Below, piece after piece: positions 14,763 to 24,450 of a stretch of DNA of 64,000 nt (position 1 is its first letter; each line of letters begins with the position of its first letter). Location: NCBI GenBank assembly GCA_003134995.1, contig PLDC01000029.1:62001-126000 (forward strand), read 5' to 3'. This DNA comes from Acidobacteriaceae bacterium (GTDB lineage Bacteria; Acidobacteriota; Terriglobia; Terriglobales; Acidobacteriaceae). Both the position numbers and the translations under genes were made by a program. Below the pieces are notes generated by a model, which did not search any database, was not told the origin of the DNA, and worked only from the letters and a program-made list of their open reading frames with translations.

Positions 14763-17516
14763 CTACTCGATTTCCGGCCGCCAAATGGTCTCGCCGCCGA
14801 GCGAATGATAAAAGCCCCAGCCTGCGAGGGCTATGACGCTGAGCAATGCCAGAACCGACGCAGGCATATACCACGCGGAGAAGTCGGCGGAAAAAGGCAC
14901 GTTTGCCATCAGGTTGATCGTGAATACAGCGCAAGCCAGAGGCACAAACCCGAAGCGCAGAACGATCAGCACAGCGATGGCGTAAACCAGAATTTGCGCC
15001 GGTATCTCGACCGCCATATACGTACTGCTCAGCCCGCGTGGCAGCGCAAAGATCGCGACCAGGGCAATGCCAGCGATCCACTCCTTGCGCAACAAAACCT
15101 TCAGTCCAAACAAGAGAAAGAAAAAAATCAGCGTGGTTTGAATCGATTGCGGCCATTGGAACAACCATGCGCCCAGAGCGGTGCGTCCTCCCATCAACGC
15201 ATCGGTCGAGAAGAGTGCCGGCGCGGCTCCCATGTGCATCATGGGAATGTAGCGAATCTGGAAGACAAGAATCCACACTACTCCTAGAGCCACGCCGAAA
15301 AGAATGTCGCGGCCCACCAGCGGATCGCGCGCTTGCCCCGACAGCAACCGACTCCAGGAAATAATGGTTTTCGGCCAGTGCCGACGCACCCACGGTTCGA
15401 CTGCCAGATAAAGTGTCCAAGTCAAGCCCGCTGTAAACAGTGCGGTGCTGACTGCGATTGCGAAGAGTCCGAAAGTATCGTTGATGGTCGCGAAGTGGCA
15501 GCGGCACAACCATAAGCCCATCTCGAGCAGAAACATTACGACGGCCAGGCGGAGCGCACCTGCACGGTCTCCTCGACCCTGAAGGTAATTTCTTCGCGCG
15601 AGAAAAACAGATCCCGCCAGCAAAGAAAAAAACACGATGAGACTGATAATTCCCTGCGCCCGCTCGCCCACGGATTTCTTCTCAGTGCTTTTCATCCGCT
15701 CGGGCTTGGTCCACTCGCCGATGAGGGCGAAGAAAACGGGCTTGCCTTCAAATGATGCTGCTTCGACGCGCAACGGACGCGTTGTGCCAGGCCAGTTCCC
15801 AGTCCACGCCATGCGCGCGTTAGAGGCAGCGAGCGAATTCCATGCGGGCTGTGCGGGCTGTAGCTTGGACGAATCCAGACCAGCTGCCGTGAAGAGAATA
15901 TTCCAGTCCAACGGTATGGCCGTTGTATTGGCTTGTTTCTCATCGTCCTTCTGTTGCGCCTGTTTTTGCGGAGGAATTGCCTGGAAGTACGTTAATCGCC
16001 CCTGCGGATCAAGCATCAGATTGATCATGCCCGAGAGCACAGCCGGCGGATCGGTCTTGGTGACGACCCCGGGCGTCAACGAATTGTCGCGGAAGCTCCA
16101 CGCCGTCAATGTATCGGGACTTTGCCGGTACCAATATTGCAACAGGGAAGGGCGCGCGGCTAACACCGCGTCCCAGTTTGGCGGCTTGTCATTTTTCTCT
16201 ACATAGTCCTGAAAATCGCCGTCGTAATTGAGGCCAAAGGCGCTGTCGGCGGGACGTCCGCCGTAGCCCAGGCGCGCGATAATTTCATGGGACTTCTGCG
16301 TCAGAACTTCGGGAGTCTGCTCCAGGCCCATCTTCTCCAAAGCGCTGTAGTGAATGGAGAGATAAGTCACGGTCGCCAAGCCCAGGAGCACCGCCGCCAG
16401 ACATATCACCGCTGCTCGTGGACGCAATCCAGCGGTTTCGCCCGATGCCGCTACCAACTGCGGAGACGGCGTTTCGCCAGCTGCGAGCGCGGCGGCGAGC
16501 GGATCTCCGCCGGGCAGAGCTGCGGCCACGCTGAAAACGTTTGCGGGACGAGCCGATGGCTCCTGCTCAAGGCAGCGGAGGATAACGCGCTCCACCACCG
16601 GATTGAGATCTTTGACTACTGACGACGGCCTGCTGGGAGTTCTTTCAGAACCTGTTCTGTCGGCACCAGCTGGCTCGCCCGGTTTTGCAGAGAAGGCGCG
16701 CTTGCCGGTGAAGACTTCGTACAACACGAGCCCTAAAGAAAAAATGTCGCTACGCGTGCTGACTTCTTTGCCTGCCAGTTGCTCGGGCGCCATGTAGGCC
16801 GGAGTTCCGCTGCGCACGTCGTTGCCTTGAATTTGATCGGCGATTCCAGCCAGGCCAAAGTCTGTGACCACAACTTGTCCGCGCCCATCGAGCATGATGT
16901 TCGCGGGTTTCAAGTCACGGTGTAGAACTCCCTTGGCGTGAGCTGCGGCCAGTCCGGCACAGAGTTGGCGCGCGATGTCGAGCGCTTTGTCTTCGGGTAG
17001 GCGGCCGATGCGGCGCAGCAGCGAAGCCAGGTCTTCGCCATCGACATACTCCATGGTGAAGAAGGTGTGACCCTCGAAGTCACCTACGTCGTAGACGCGG
17101 CACACGTTGGGATGCGACACGCGGCGCGCAATCCGCACTTCATTCTTGAAGCGCTCGAGCAATCCTTGATCGCGTGCGGCTTCGTCGGGAAGAAATTTGA
17201 GCGCCACGGGTTGGCCGAGCGTGAGGTCGTCCGCGCGGTAGACCTCACCCATGCCCCCTCTTCCGAGCAGGGCGATGATGCGATAACGGCTAGCGATCAG
17301 GCGGCCGGGAAGAAAACGGCCTTCACTCTGGTATTCGGCGGAACTGCTGGGACGCGACGAAGACTTGGAAGCGGAGCGCGGCGGCAATGGTGAAGCTGCC
17401 GTGGCTGAGTAGTCGAGCGTCGCCGCGTCATCGCCAATGCCGGAGGGGGCGCCGCAGGCGGAGCAGAAGCGTCCAGTTGCCGGAACGTCAGTACCACAGG
17501 ATGAGCAAGGGGGCAT
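14763..17516 (-). CDS. Ser/Thr kinase with N-terminal zinc ribbon and polytopic C-terminus
   Basis: A 917-residue protein. Residues 4-21 form a zinc ribbon (CSSCG and FCSACG). After a Ser-rich linker, the kinase domain (about 76-340) shows LLGRGGMGEVYRADD, VALKFLPDEA, VLHRDLKPANIML, VTDFGLAG and GTPAYMAPEQLAGK. A membrane helix follows near 375-395, then an extracytoplasmic region of about 220 residues. At least eight further hydrophobic helices run from about 620 to 905 (SLIVFFSLLAGSVFLARR, DILFGVALGVVWILVFQIRY). The C-terminal membrane part is of no type I recognise. The domain order suggests a kinase coupled to a membrane sensor or transporter-like module. Confidence 0.88.
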   Translation of the reverse strand: MPPCSSCGTDVPATGRFCSACGAPSGIGDDAATLDYSATAASPLPPRSASKSSSRPSSSAEYQSEGRFLPGRLIASRYRIIALLGRGGMGEVYRADDLTLGQPVALKFLPDEAARDQGLLERFKNEVRIARRVSHPNVCRVYDVGDFEGHTFFTMEYVDGEDLASLLRRIGRLPEDKALDIARQLCAGLAAAHAKGVLHRDLKPANIMLDGRGQVVVTDFGLAGIADQIQGNDVRSGTPAYMAPEQLAGKEVSTRSDIFSLGLVLYEVFTGKRAFSAKPGEPAGADRTGSERTPSRPSSVVKDLNPVVERVILRCLEQEPSARPANVFSVAAALPGGDPLAAALAAGETPSPQLVAASGETAGLRPRAAVICLAAVLLGLATVTYLSIHYSALEKMGLEQTPEVLTQKSHEIIARLGYGGRPADSAFGLNYDGDFQDYVEKNDKPPNWDAVLAARPSLLQYWYRQSPDTLTAWSFRDNSLTPGVVTKTDPPAVLSGMINLMLDPQGRLTYFQAIPPQKQAQQKDDEKQANTTAIPLDWNILFTAAGLDSSKLQPAQPAWNSLAASNARMAWTGNWPGTTRPLRVEAASFEGKPVFFALIGEWTKPERMKSTEKKSVGERAQGIISLIVFFSLLAGSVFLARRNYLQGRGDRAGALRLAVVMFLLEMGLWLCRCHFATINDTFGLFAIAVSTALFTAGLTWTLYLAVEPWVRRHWPKTIISWSRLLSGQARDPLVGRDILFGVALGVVWILVFQIRYIPMMHMGAAPALFSTDALMGGRTALGAWLFQWPQSIQTTLIFFFLLFGLKVLLRKEWIAGIALVAIFALPRGLSSTYMAVEIPAQILVYAIAVLIVLRFGFVPLACAVFTINLMANVPFSADFSAWYMPASVLALLSVIALAGWGFYHSLGGETIWRPEIE

Positions 17517-17610
17517 GAATTTTCCGGTTACAGTTTACCGCGTGGGACGAGAAGTGTCCCAGTTCTCAGAATTCCTAAGGCCTGACACCCGATGTATTAC
17601 CATCCGAGCG

Positions 17611-19212
17611 ATGACTTCCCGCTTCGGACGATGGCTGCGCGATCCCCTTATCCTTTTGTGTCTGATCGCGGGGTTGCTCGCATTCGTGGTGCAATCGGGC
17701 GAGTTGGGGACTTCTGACACCACGACCCGGCTGCAGACTACGCACTGGCTCTGGACCTCAGAGCCGCAGGTGTTTCCTAACGAGTTCGGGCTGCCCGGCC
17801 GCGGAGGCCGACTCTACAGCTGGTACGGCATTGGGCAGTCTCTGCTGATGCTGCCTGCCGACGTGGCGGGCACGTGGATCGCGCGCTGGGAAATCTTTTC
17901 AGGTTATGGAGACGACCCAGGCGTGCGCAGCATTGTGGTCAGCTACAGCACCAGCATTCTGGTGAATGTGCTGACGGCGGTGGTGGGCTTTCGCCTGCTT
18001 CGCCAGTTGCGATTTAGCGTGCGCGAAGCCGTGCTCGGAGTGCTTGCATTGATGTTCTGCACGACCCATCTGCATTACACGCAGAACCTGATGGAGAACA
18101 ATTACATCCTGCTGCTCACTCTTGTTGGATTTTCTTTCCAGTATGAGTGGCTGCGAACAGGAAGCGTACGAGCGCTATTCATCGGCTGCGCAGCCCTTGG
18201 GCTGAATCTGCTTACGCGGATCACCACCGGCCTCGATCTGATGGCGGCAGGTTTTTTTTTGCTGCTCGTGCTTTGGTTTGAAGGAATTCGAGGTATGGAA
18301 CTGTGGCGGCGATTTGTGGCTTACTGCAAGGTTGCCGTTCCGATGTATACGTTTTTCTTTCTCGTGGACCGGCTTTACCAGTTCTACCGTTTTGGATCGT
18401 TCACTAATACTTATGCGTCGCTGTATGCCAAGCAACAGCGGTTACTGCATCCGACGCTGCCGGCGAATCTTCCCTGGAGCACGCCTTTTCACGAGGGCTT
18501 TCTGGGTCCGCTGTTCAAGCCGGAGAAGTCGATTTTTCTTTTCGATCCTTTGCTGGTGCTGGCGATTCTGCTGACGGTAGTGCTGTGGAAGCGGTTCTCG
18601 CCTGAAATTCGCGCGTATGTCGTGGCTTCGTCTCTGCTGCTGCTCGGCTACATTTGCTTTTATGCCCGCTATACCTACTGGGCCGGGGATTTCGCCTGGG
18701 GCGATCGCTATGTCTCGACTTCGGTGGAACTGGCGGTGCTGCTGGCTGTGCCGCTGCTGTTGCGCTATCGCGAGAATCTGAGGGCGTGGATATGGCACGG
18801 GGGCATCGTGTTAGTCGCGGCCAGCCTAATGATTCAACTGGCTTCGCTGGCGTTCTGGTTGCCGCTGGAGATTTATCAGATGGAGACGCTGGGGCATCCT
18901 ACGTTTGTGGTCGTGCTGCGCTTCAAGAATATCGCTGCGTTTGCGCTGGGAAAGGTGGATGCGTGGGGGCTGGACACCGAGGCCATGCACTGGGATGCAT
19001 GGGACTATGTCCACATCACGACCTGGAACTTTCTGCCATTTCTGCTGCGAAGGGTCGGAACGGCACCGGCGTGGGTGGCGCAAGCCGCGTTTGTGGTTTG
19101 GTGGACGGTTCTTGCGGCTTTGGCGGGGATTTTGTTGCGGCTGAGAACGGCAATTTCGAACGCGAAGGATTTTGGTGCTGTGCAAAAAGCGGCCGGTTCT
19201 TCGAAAATCTGA
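17611..19212 (+). CDS. Polytopic membrane protein, possibly GT-C glycosyltransferase-like
   Basis: A 533-residue protein with about ten hydrophobic helices, the first at residues 9-26 (DPLILLCLIAGLLAFVVQ). An early luminal loop holds the motif GGRLYSWYGIGQSLLMLPAD, and a later loop has YWAGDFAWGDRYVSTSVEL. This layout is reminiscent of GT-C lipid-linked sugar transferases, but no catalytic DxD-type motif can be assigned with confidence. The ATG at 17611 starts just before the first helix. An in-frame ATG at 17515 is preceded by GGGGG but overlaps the start of the divergent kinase, so the true start is uncertain. Its partner genes are unknown. Confidence 0.75.
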   Translation: MTSRFGRWLRDPLILLCLIAGLLAFVVQSGELGTSDTTTRLQTTHWLWTSEPQVFPNEFGLPGRGGRLYSWYGIGQSLLMLPADVAGTWIARWEIFSGYGDDPGVRSIVVSYSTSILVNVLTAVVGFRLLRQLRFSVREAVLGVLALMFCTTHLHYTQNLMENNYILLLTLVGFSFQYEWLRTGSVRALFIGCAALGLNLLTRITTGLDLMAAGFFLLLVLWFEGIRGMELWRRFVAYCKVAVPMYTFFFLVDRLYQFYRFGSFTNTYASLYAKQQRLLHPTLPANLPWSTPFHEGFLGPLFKPEKSIFLFDPLLVLAILLTVVLWKRFSPEIRAYVVASSLLLLGYICFYARYTYWAGDFAWGDRYVSTSVELAVLLAVPLLLRYRENLRAWIWHGGIVLVAASLMIQLASLAFWLPLEIYQMETLGHPTFVVVLRFKNIAAFALGKVDAWGLDTEAMHWDAWDYVHITTWNFLPFLLRRVGTAPAWVAQAAFVVWWTVLAALAGILLRLRTAISNAKDFGAVQKAAGSSKI

Positions 19213-19356
19213 AGCTATTCTGATGTGCTCTTTTCGGTAAAAAAATGGACTGGGACGCGTTGTTACGCGGTAAAAATCGGTGCCTCAGCGGACAAGGCAT
19301 TTGGGCCGCCGGACGCGGGATTCGCAAGAATTTGCACACTGGCCTGAGCAGTTTCC

Positions 19357-19424
19357 GGCTCGGGAAAAGATTTAACAAAATCCTGCTATCCAGAGCAGGA
19401 AAAACGTAGTACTATTCCCGAGCC
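19357..19424 (+). promoter_or_regulatory. Nested hairpin in the leader of the S53 protease
   Basis: GGCTCGGGAA (19357-19366) pairs perfectly with TTCCCGAGCC (19415-19424). Inside lies a second perfect 7-bp hairpin, TCCTGCT/AGCAGGA (19381-19400). The structure ends 81 bases before the protease ATG, and no T-run follows on this strand. It may regulate the mRNA or be a protein-binding cruciform. The rest of 19213-19505 shows nothing else. Confidence 0.45.
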
Positions 19425-19505
19425 AGAAAAGTTCGAATCGGAATTCCCGTTAACCTCCCCTGCGAAACTTAAAAACGGAAATCCGCCAATCCCAAAGGAG
19501 AACTC

Positions 19506-21485
19506 GTGATTCGAAAACTTGTATTTATGCTCGCAATTGCCGCGATCGTGTCCGGCGCGACAATTGCTTCCCAGGCCCAGCCTCAGTCCCCTGTGACACG
19601 TCATACACGCGATGAAGTCGTCACCGGCAAGGTACCGATGGTAGGTCACCTCCCCGCAAACCAAACGATGGACATCACCTTTATTCTCCAACAGCGCAAC
19701 CCGGAAGAGCTGCAGCAGTTCCTGAAAGATGTCTACGATCCGAGCAGTCCCGTCTACCGCCAGTTCCTGACCGTCGACCAGTTCACGGCGAAGTACGGTC
19801 CGAGCAGCGATGACTACGAAACCGTGAAGGCCTTCGCGAAAGCGAACGGGTTCAAGATTCTATCCACTTCACGCAACCGCATGAACCTTCGGGTTCGTGG
19901 CACGGTAGAGACGATTGAGAAGGCGTTGAATGTGAAGATGAACGTCTATCAACACCCCACCGAGGCTCGTACCTTCTTTGGTCCGGACCGTGAGCCCTCG
20001 CTCGATATGCCGGTTCGCCTTTGGGCAGTCGGCAGCATGGATACATATTCAACCCCGAAACCCATGGTCACCCGCGCCACCGCGCACGCAGCACAACCAG
20101 AGGGCGTGATCTCTGACGCAATCACCGGTTCCTGCCCGTCCGCGTCTTTCTGCGGCAGCGACATGCGCGCAGCATACTACGGCGGCACGGCACTCACAGG
20201 CGCCGGCCAGTACGTCGGCTTGTTCGAGTTCATCGGCACCGATCTGGTTGACCTGACCACCTACTACACCAACGCAGGCCAAACCCAAAACGTACCAGTA
20301 ACACTCACGTCCGTCGACACCCAGAGCACGCTTTGCAAGGAACCATCCTGCGACGACACGGAACAGACCTTGGACATGACCCAGGCAATGGGCATGGCAC
20401 CGAATTTGACTGGTCTGACGATGTGGATTGGAACCGGCGGCTTGTCGGGACAAACCCTCGACGATCCCGGCATCCTGAACGGCATGGTTACCGCGAACCC
20501 TTTGCAAGCCCAGTTGAGCTGCTCGTGGGCGTGGAAGCCGGCTGATAACACCACCGACGATCCGTATTTCACCGAGATGGCGGCACAAGGCCAGAACTTC
20601 TTCGCTGCCTCTGGCGACGACGGTAACTGGGCTCATGCTGAGTTCGTTTGGCCGGCCGATGACGTTTACATCACGTCAGTCGGCGGAACGGACTTAGAAA
20701 CTTCCAGCGCTGGCGGTCCCTGGAGTTCAGAGACCGGCTGGTCTGACGGTGGCGGCGGAATCACCAAGAATGGATTTACCATCCCCTCTTGGCAGGTAAC
20801 CGCGGCTGCTGGCTGCGCCAAGTGCTCGCAAACCCTTCGCAACGGCCCTGATGTTTCGGCCAACGCGAATTTCACCTTCTATACTTGCGCCGACCAAACT
20901 GCCTGCCTAGCCAATGAGTACGGTGGAACCAGCTTTGCGACGCCCATGTGGGCCGGCTTCCTGGCTCTCGCCAATGAACAGGCCGTGTCGAACGGACAAC
21001 CCGTTCTCGGCTTTGTCAACCCGGCACTCTACGCAGCCTACTCGAGCTCCAGTTATAACAGTGACTTCCATGACATCCTGACTGGAGGCAACACTCTCGG
21101 AGCAACCGTCGGCTACGATTTGACGAGCGGCATCGGCAGCCCGCAAGCGGCGCTGATCGATGTGCTGGCGCCAGTGTCGGCGGGTAGCTTCACCCTCGCC
21201 GCAACGCCGAAGAAGGCCACCATCGCACCCGGCGGCCACGGCAACGTCAAGATCACTGCCACTCCTTCGGGCGGCTTTGACTCGTCGATTGCTCTGAGCG
21301 CAACGGGCGAACCAACCGGCGTGAAGGTTGCCTTCAAGCCTGGTTCGATCGCGGGCGGCTCTGGAACCGCAGCCATGCAAGTGAATGTGTCTGCGACCGC
21401 CAAAGCTGGAACTTACACCATCACCATCACGGGCGTGGGCGGAAGCGTTACCCAAACCGCCACGTTTACCCTCACCATCAGCTAG
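19506..21485 (+). CDS. Secreted S53 peptidase (sedolisin/kumamolisin-like)
   Basis: A 659-residue acid-acting serine-carboxyl protease. A signal peptide ends near residue 24 (SQA). A pro-kumamolisin activation domain follows (about 35-170, HLPANQTMDITFILQQRN). The catalytic domain has Glu286 and Asp290 in TEQTLDMTQA, the oxyanion Asp371 in SGDDGN, and Ser476 in YGGTSFATPMWAG. The calcium site is recognisable in DFHDILTGGNTLGATVGYDL. The C-terminal 100 residues form an immunoglobulin-like beta domain (FTLAATPKKATIAPGGHGNV). AAAGGAG precedes the ATG, and a strong terminator follows, so the gene is probably monocistronic. It likely digests protein outside the cell. Confidence 0.95.
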   Translation: MIRKLVFMLAIAAIVSGATIASQAQPQSPVTRHTRDEVVTGKVPMVGHLPANQTMDITFILQQRNPEELQQFLKDVYDPSSPVYRQFLTVDQFTAKYGPSSDDYETVKAFAKANGFKILSTSRNRMNLRVRGTVETIEKALNVKMNVYQHPTEARTFFGPDREPSLDMPVRLWAVGSMDTYSTPKPMVTRATAHAAQPEGVISDAITGSCPSASFCGSDMRAAYYGGTALTGAGQYVGLFEFIGTDLVDLTTYYTNAGQTQNVPVTLTSVDTQSTLCKEPSCDDTEQTLDMTQAMGMAPNLTGLTMWIGTGGLSGQTLDDPGILNGMVTANPLQAQLSCSWAWKPADNTTDDPYFTEMAAQGQNFFAASGDDGNWAHAEFVWPADDVYITSVGGTDLETSSAGGPWSSETGWSDGGGGITKNGFTIPSWQVTAAAGCAKCSQTLRNGPDVSANANFTFYTCADQTACLANEYGGTSFATPMWAGFLALANEQAVSNGQPVLGFVNPALYAAYSSSSYNSDFHDILTGGNTLGATVGYDLTSGIGSPQAALIDVLAPVSAGSFTLAATPKKATIAPGGHGNVKITATPSGGFDSSIALSATGEPTGVKVAFKPGSIAGGSGTAAMQVNVSATAKAGTYTITITGVGGSVTQTATFTLTIS

Positions 21486-21512
21486 TCAGGGCGGTGAGCT
21501 TAACAAATGAAG

Positions 21513-21540
21513 GGCCCGGATCGTCGATCCGGGCCTTTTT
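21513..21540 (+). terminator. Rho-independent terminator of the S53 gene
   Basis: A perfect 10-bp stem GGCCCGGATC/GATCCGGGCC with a 3-base loop is followed directly by TTTTT, 28 bases after the protease stop codon. Confidence 0.92.
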
Positions 21541-21637
21541 CTGTACGCGCCCATGGGCTGTTTAAGTGGTGCTCTACGCCTCGCGTAAGCGTTGGGCTGT
21601 ATGGTAGAATGGTGGAAGTAAAAGGTAGAAGGGTAGA

Positions 21638-21895
21638 ATGAGCCTGAACATCAAGAACGAAGAGACGCACCAGTTGGTTCGGCAACTGGCGAAGATAACT
21701 GGAGAGAGCATGACTGCGGCGGTGGACAAGGCAGTCCGAGAGCGGCTGGAGCGGGTGCGTGCGACCAAGAAGAAAGGCAACTTGGCCGAGCGGTTGCTGC
21801 AAATTGGGCGCGAGTGCGCTCCTTTGTGGAAGGAACCGTACAAGTCGATGGATCATGGCGACTTGTTGTATGACGAAAAGGGTTTACCCAAGTGA
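21638..21895 (+). CDS. VapB-like antitoxin (PSK/Rv0623 type)
   Basis: An 85-residue antitoxin. The N-terminal half, MSLNIKNEETHQLVRQLAKI followed by GESMTAAVDKAVRERLERV, is a ribbon-helix-helix of the Rv0623/PSK family. The C-terminal part (CAPLWKEPYKSMDHGDLLYD, then EKGLPK) is the usual toxin-binding tail. The stop overlaps the toxin start by four bases. Just upstream the repeated GGTAGAA words (21600-21637) may be the operator and include the AGGG ribosome-binding site. Confidence 0.9.
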   Translation: MSLNIKNEETHQLVRQLAKITGESMTAAVDKAVRERLERVRATKKKGNLAERLLQIGRECAPLWKEPYKSMDHGDLLYDEKGLPK

Positions 21896-22293
21896 TCGTC
21901 GACACGTCCGTCATCATCGCGATCCTGAAGGACGAGGAAGATGCACATGCGATTGGCGCGGTCTTGAGTCGATCGCGGAATTGCCGCATGTCGGCGGTGA
22001 GCTATGTCGAGGCAGGCGTTGTCGTCGATGGCAGCCGAAATCCTGTATTGAGCCGGCGACTCGATAACCTGCTGCGCGATGTCGAAGTCTCTCTCGAGCC
22101 GGTAACGTTAAATCAGGCGCGCATCGCCCGCCAGGCCTATCGCGATTTCGGCAAGGGCAGGCACAAAGCCGGGCTCAACCTGGGGGATTGCTTTGCTTAC
22201 GCGCTGGCAAAGGAGATGGACGAGCCGCTGCTATTCAAGGGTGATGATTTTTGCCATACGGATATTGAACCTGCGGGGGACTTACAAGGCTAA
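21892..22293 (+). CDS. VapC toxin, PIN-domain ribonuclease
   Basis: A 133-residue PIN-domain toxin beginning at GTG. Metal-binding acids are visible at IVDTSVIIAIL (Asp near residue 4), in RMSAVSYVEAGVVVDG (Glu near 42), and in KAGLNLGDCFAYALAKEMDE (Asp near 102). The LNLGDCFAYA stretch is typical of the VapC group paired with Rv0623-type antitoxins. It lies seven bases from the convergent glmS stop codon. Confidence 0.9.
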   Translation: MIVDTSVIIAILKDEEDAHAIGAVLSRSRNCRMSAVSYVEAGVVVDGSRNPVLSRRLDNLLRDVEVSLEPVTLNQARIARQAYRDFGKGRHKAGLNLGDCFAYALAKEMDEPLLFKGDDFCHTDIEPAGDLQG

Positions 22294-22299
22294 CTTCAC

Positions 22300-24174
22300 C
22301 TACTCCACAGTGACCGACTTCGCCAAATTCCTTGGCTGATCCACATCGCATCCTCTTCGCACCGCGATGTGGTAGGCCAGCAACTGCAGCGGAACGATTT
22401 CGAGAATTGACGATAGTTCTTCCGGCGCCGCTGGCACATATAGAACGTGGTCGGCTGATTCTTTAATCTCTTCGTCGCCTTCGGTGGCGAGTGCGATCAC
22501 GACACCGGAGCGCGCTTTTACTTCCTTCAAGTTCGACATCGTTTTTTCATAGCGCACCATCGAGTCGGGATTGTTCGCATCCCGGGTGGCGACGATTACC
22601 ACAGGAAGATTTTCGTCAATCAGGGCGTTAGGACCGTGCTTCATTTCGCCCGCCGGATATCCCTCGGCGTGGATGTAGGAGATTTCTTTGAGCTTTAACG
22701 CGCCTTCGAGCGCGATGGGATAGTGGATGCCGCGCCCGAGAAAGAGAAAATCCTGGGCGCGCTGGAATCGTTTTGCCAGATCTTCACACGCCTCGTCGTG
22801 CGTGAGAATATTTTCGAGCTTGCCCGGGATGAGTGTGAGTTCTTCGGCCGCCGTACGGATCTGCTCCGAGGTCATAGCGCCGCGAACCTGCGCAAGATAC
22901 AAAGCAAACAAATACAGCGCGACCAGCTGGCAGGTGAATGCCTTGGTCGAGGCCACGCCGATCTCAGGGCCGGCGTGTGTGTAAATCGTTCCAGCGGCTT
23001 CGCGCGTGATCATGGAGCCGACCACGTTGCAGATGGCGAGCGTGTGCGAACCTTTCGCTTTGGCCTCGCGCTGGGCGGCGATGGTGTCAGCGGTTTCGCC
23101 GGACTGCGAAATCACCAGAGTGATCGTATCCGGGCCGACAATCGGGTCGCGATAGCGCCACTCGCTAGCGTAATCCACTTCGACCGGGACGCGGCCGAAG
23201 CTCTCGATCATGAACTTGCCGGCTTGTCCGGCATGCCAACTTGTCCCGCAGGCCACGATGTTGATTTTTTTCGCGGCGCGAAACTCCGCATCGGTGATTT
23301 GCATTTCATCGAGGAAGATTCTTCCGGTGTCGAGCGAAACCCGCCCCAAAGTCGTGTCGCGGACAGCGCGCGGCTGCTCGTAAATCTCCTTGAGCATGAA
23401 ATGCTTGAAGCCGCCCTTTTCCGCCATGATCGGATCCCAGGTCACGTGCTGCACCTGGCGATCGATCGGTTTGCCGTCGAAGTCGGTGAGTTGCACGCCC
23501 GCGGGAGTGACCACTGCGAGATCGCCATCGGCAAGAAAAAAAATGTCGCGCGTGTGATAGAGAATCGCCGGCACATCGGAGGCAACAAAGTATTCTTCGT
23601 TGCCCAGGCCAACTACCAACGGCGGTCCGTTGCGCGCAGCCACGATTTTATTGGGCTCATCGACGGAAATAACGGCTAAGGCGAACACTCCAGTGAGTTC
23701 TTTCACAGTCTTGCGAACCGCTTCTTCGAGCGTGGGACGATTCCCGTTGCCAGTCTTGAACAAATGTTTCTCGATCAGGTGAGCAATCACTTCCGTATCG
23801 GTCTCAGTCGAAAACTTGTGGCCCTCTTCGATCAGCTTTTTCTTCAGGCTGAGATAATTCTCGACAATGCCGTTGTGCACGACGACGATTTTTCCGGTGC
23901 AGTCGCGATGTGGATGAGCATTTTCTTCCGTGGGTCGCCCGTGAGTAGCCCAACGCGTGTGGCCAATCCCGTAAGTGCCATGCAGCGGCTTAAGGCGAAT
24001 CACCTCTTCCAGATTGCGCAGCTTGCCTTCCGCGCGGCGAACTTGCAGCTTCTCCCCGTTGCCGGCCACGGCAATTCCCGCCGAGTCATAACCGCGGTAT
24101 TCGAGCCGCCTCAGCCCCTCAATAATGATCGGGACAACTTCCTTCTTGCCTACATATCCGACAATGCCACACAT
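22300..24174 (-). CDS. glmS: Glutamine-fructose-6-phosphate aminotransferase (isomerising)
   Basis: A 624-residue GlmS makes glucosamine-6-phosphate from fructose-6-phosphate and glutamine, the first committed step to UDP-GlcNAc and so to peptidoglycan. Catalytic Cys2 is in [12 protein letters not shown], and the glutaminase domain (1-240) has [19 protein letters not shown]. Two SIS sugar-isomerase domains follow ([42 protein letters not shown]), ending in [12 protein letters not shown], the usual C-terminus. Length is normal. It lies 18 bases after purS on the same strand, an unusual partner. No glmS ribozyme-like leader can fit in that gap. Confidence 0.97.
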   Translation of the reverse strand: MCGIVGYVGKKEVVPIIIEGLRRLEYRGYDSAGIAVAGNGEKLQVRRAEGKLRNLEEVIRLKPLHGTYGIGHTRWATHGRPTEENAHPHRDCTGKIVVVHNGIVENYLSLKKKLIEEGHKFSTETDTEVIAHLIEKHLFKTGNGNRPTLEEAVRKTVKELTGVFALAVISVDEPNKIVAARNGPPLVVGLGNEEYFVASDVPAILYHTRDIFFLADGDLAVVTPAGVQLTDFDGKPIDRQVQHVTWDPIMAEKGGFKHFMLKEIYEQPRAVRDTTLGRVSLDTGRIFLDEMQITDAEFRAAKKINIVACGTSWHAGQAGKFMIESFGRVPVEVDYASEWRYRDPIVGPDTITLVISQSGETADTIAAQREAKAKGSHTLAICNVVGSMITREAAGTIYTHAGPEIGVASTKAFTCQLVALYLFALYLAQVRGAMTSEQIRTAAEELTLIPGKLENILTHDEACEDLAKRFQRAQDFLFLGRGIHYPIALEGALKLKEISYIHAEGYPAGEMKHGPNALIDENLPVVIVATRDANNPDSMVRYEKTMSNLKEVKARSGVVIALATEGDEEIKESADHVLYVPAAPEELSSILEIVPLQLLAYHIAVRRGCDVDQPRNLAKSVTVE

Positions 24175-24192
24175 GCGGGAAACTCCAGAAAT

Positions 24193-24438
24193 TCAGTCTG
24201 CGAGGGAGAAGCGAAACTCTTCAATCACCGGGTTGGTCAGCACTTCGCGCGCAATACGCTCAACTTCGGTTTGCGCTTCTTCGCGGCTTAACCCGCCATC
24301 CAGCGTAAGTTCGAAGTACTTTCCCTGGCGGACCTCATCCAGTCCCTTGTACCCCATCTTCTTCAGCGCACCGTGGATGGTCTTGCCTTGAGGATCAAGA
24401 ACGCTTTTCTTGAGCGAAACGTAAACGTAAGCTTTCAT
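24193..24438 (-). CDS. purS: Phosphoribosylformylglycinamidine synthase subunit PurS
   Basis: An 81-residue PurS, the small bridging subunit of the three-part FGAM synthase with PurQ and PurL in purine synthesis. The pattern AYVYVSLKKSVLDPQGKTIH, LKKMGYKGLDEVRQGKYFEL and EREVLTNPVIEEF-like ending (EVLTNPVIEEFRF) fits the family over its full length. Neither purQ nor purL is adjacent; glmS follows instead. A TATAAT on the minus strand lies 12 bases before the ATG and no Shine-Dalgarno is seen. Confidence 0.93.
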   Translation of the reverse strand: MKAYVYVSLKKSVLDPQGKTIHGALKKMGYKGLDEVRQGKYFELTLDGGLSREEAQTEVERIAREVLTNPVIEEFRFSLAD

Positions 24439-24450
24439 GGGGATAAATGC

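Noticed and set aside
19425-19460. tRNA-like GTTCGAATC at the S53 leader
   Set aside because: No acceptor stem, anticodon arm or CCA-side pairing could be built around it.
22723-23679. 318-codon plus-strand frame inside glmS
   Set aside because: Lies wholly within a clear glmS on the other strand; no family pattern.
24175-24192. glmS ribozyme
   Set aside because: Only 18 bases separate purS and glmS, far too few, and the ribozyme is mainly a Firmicutes feature.
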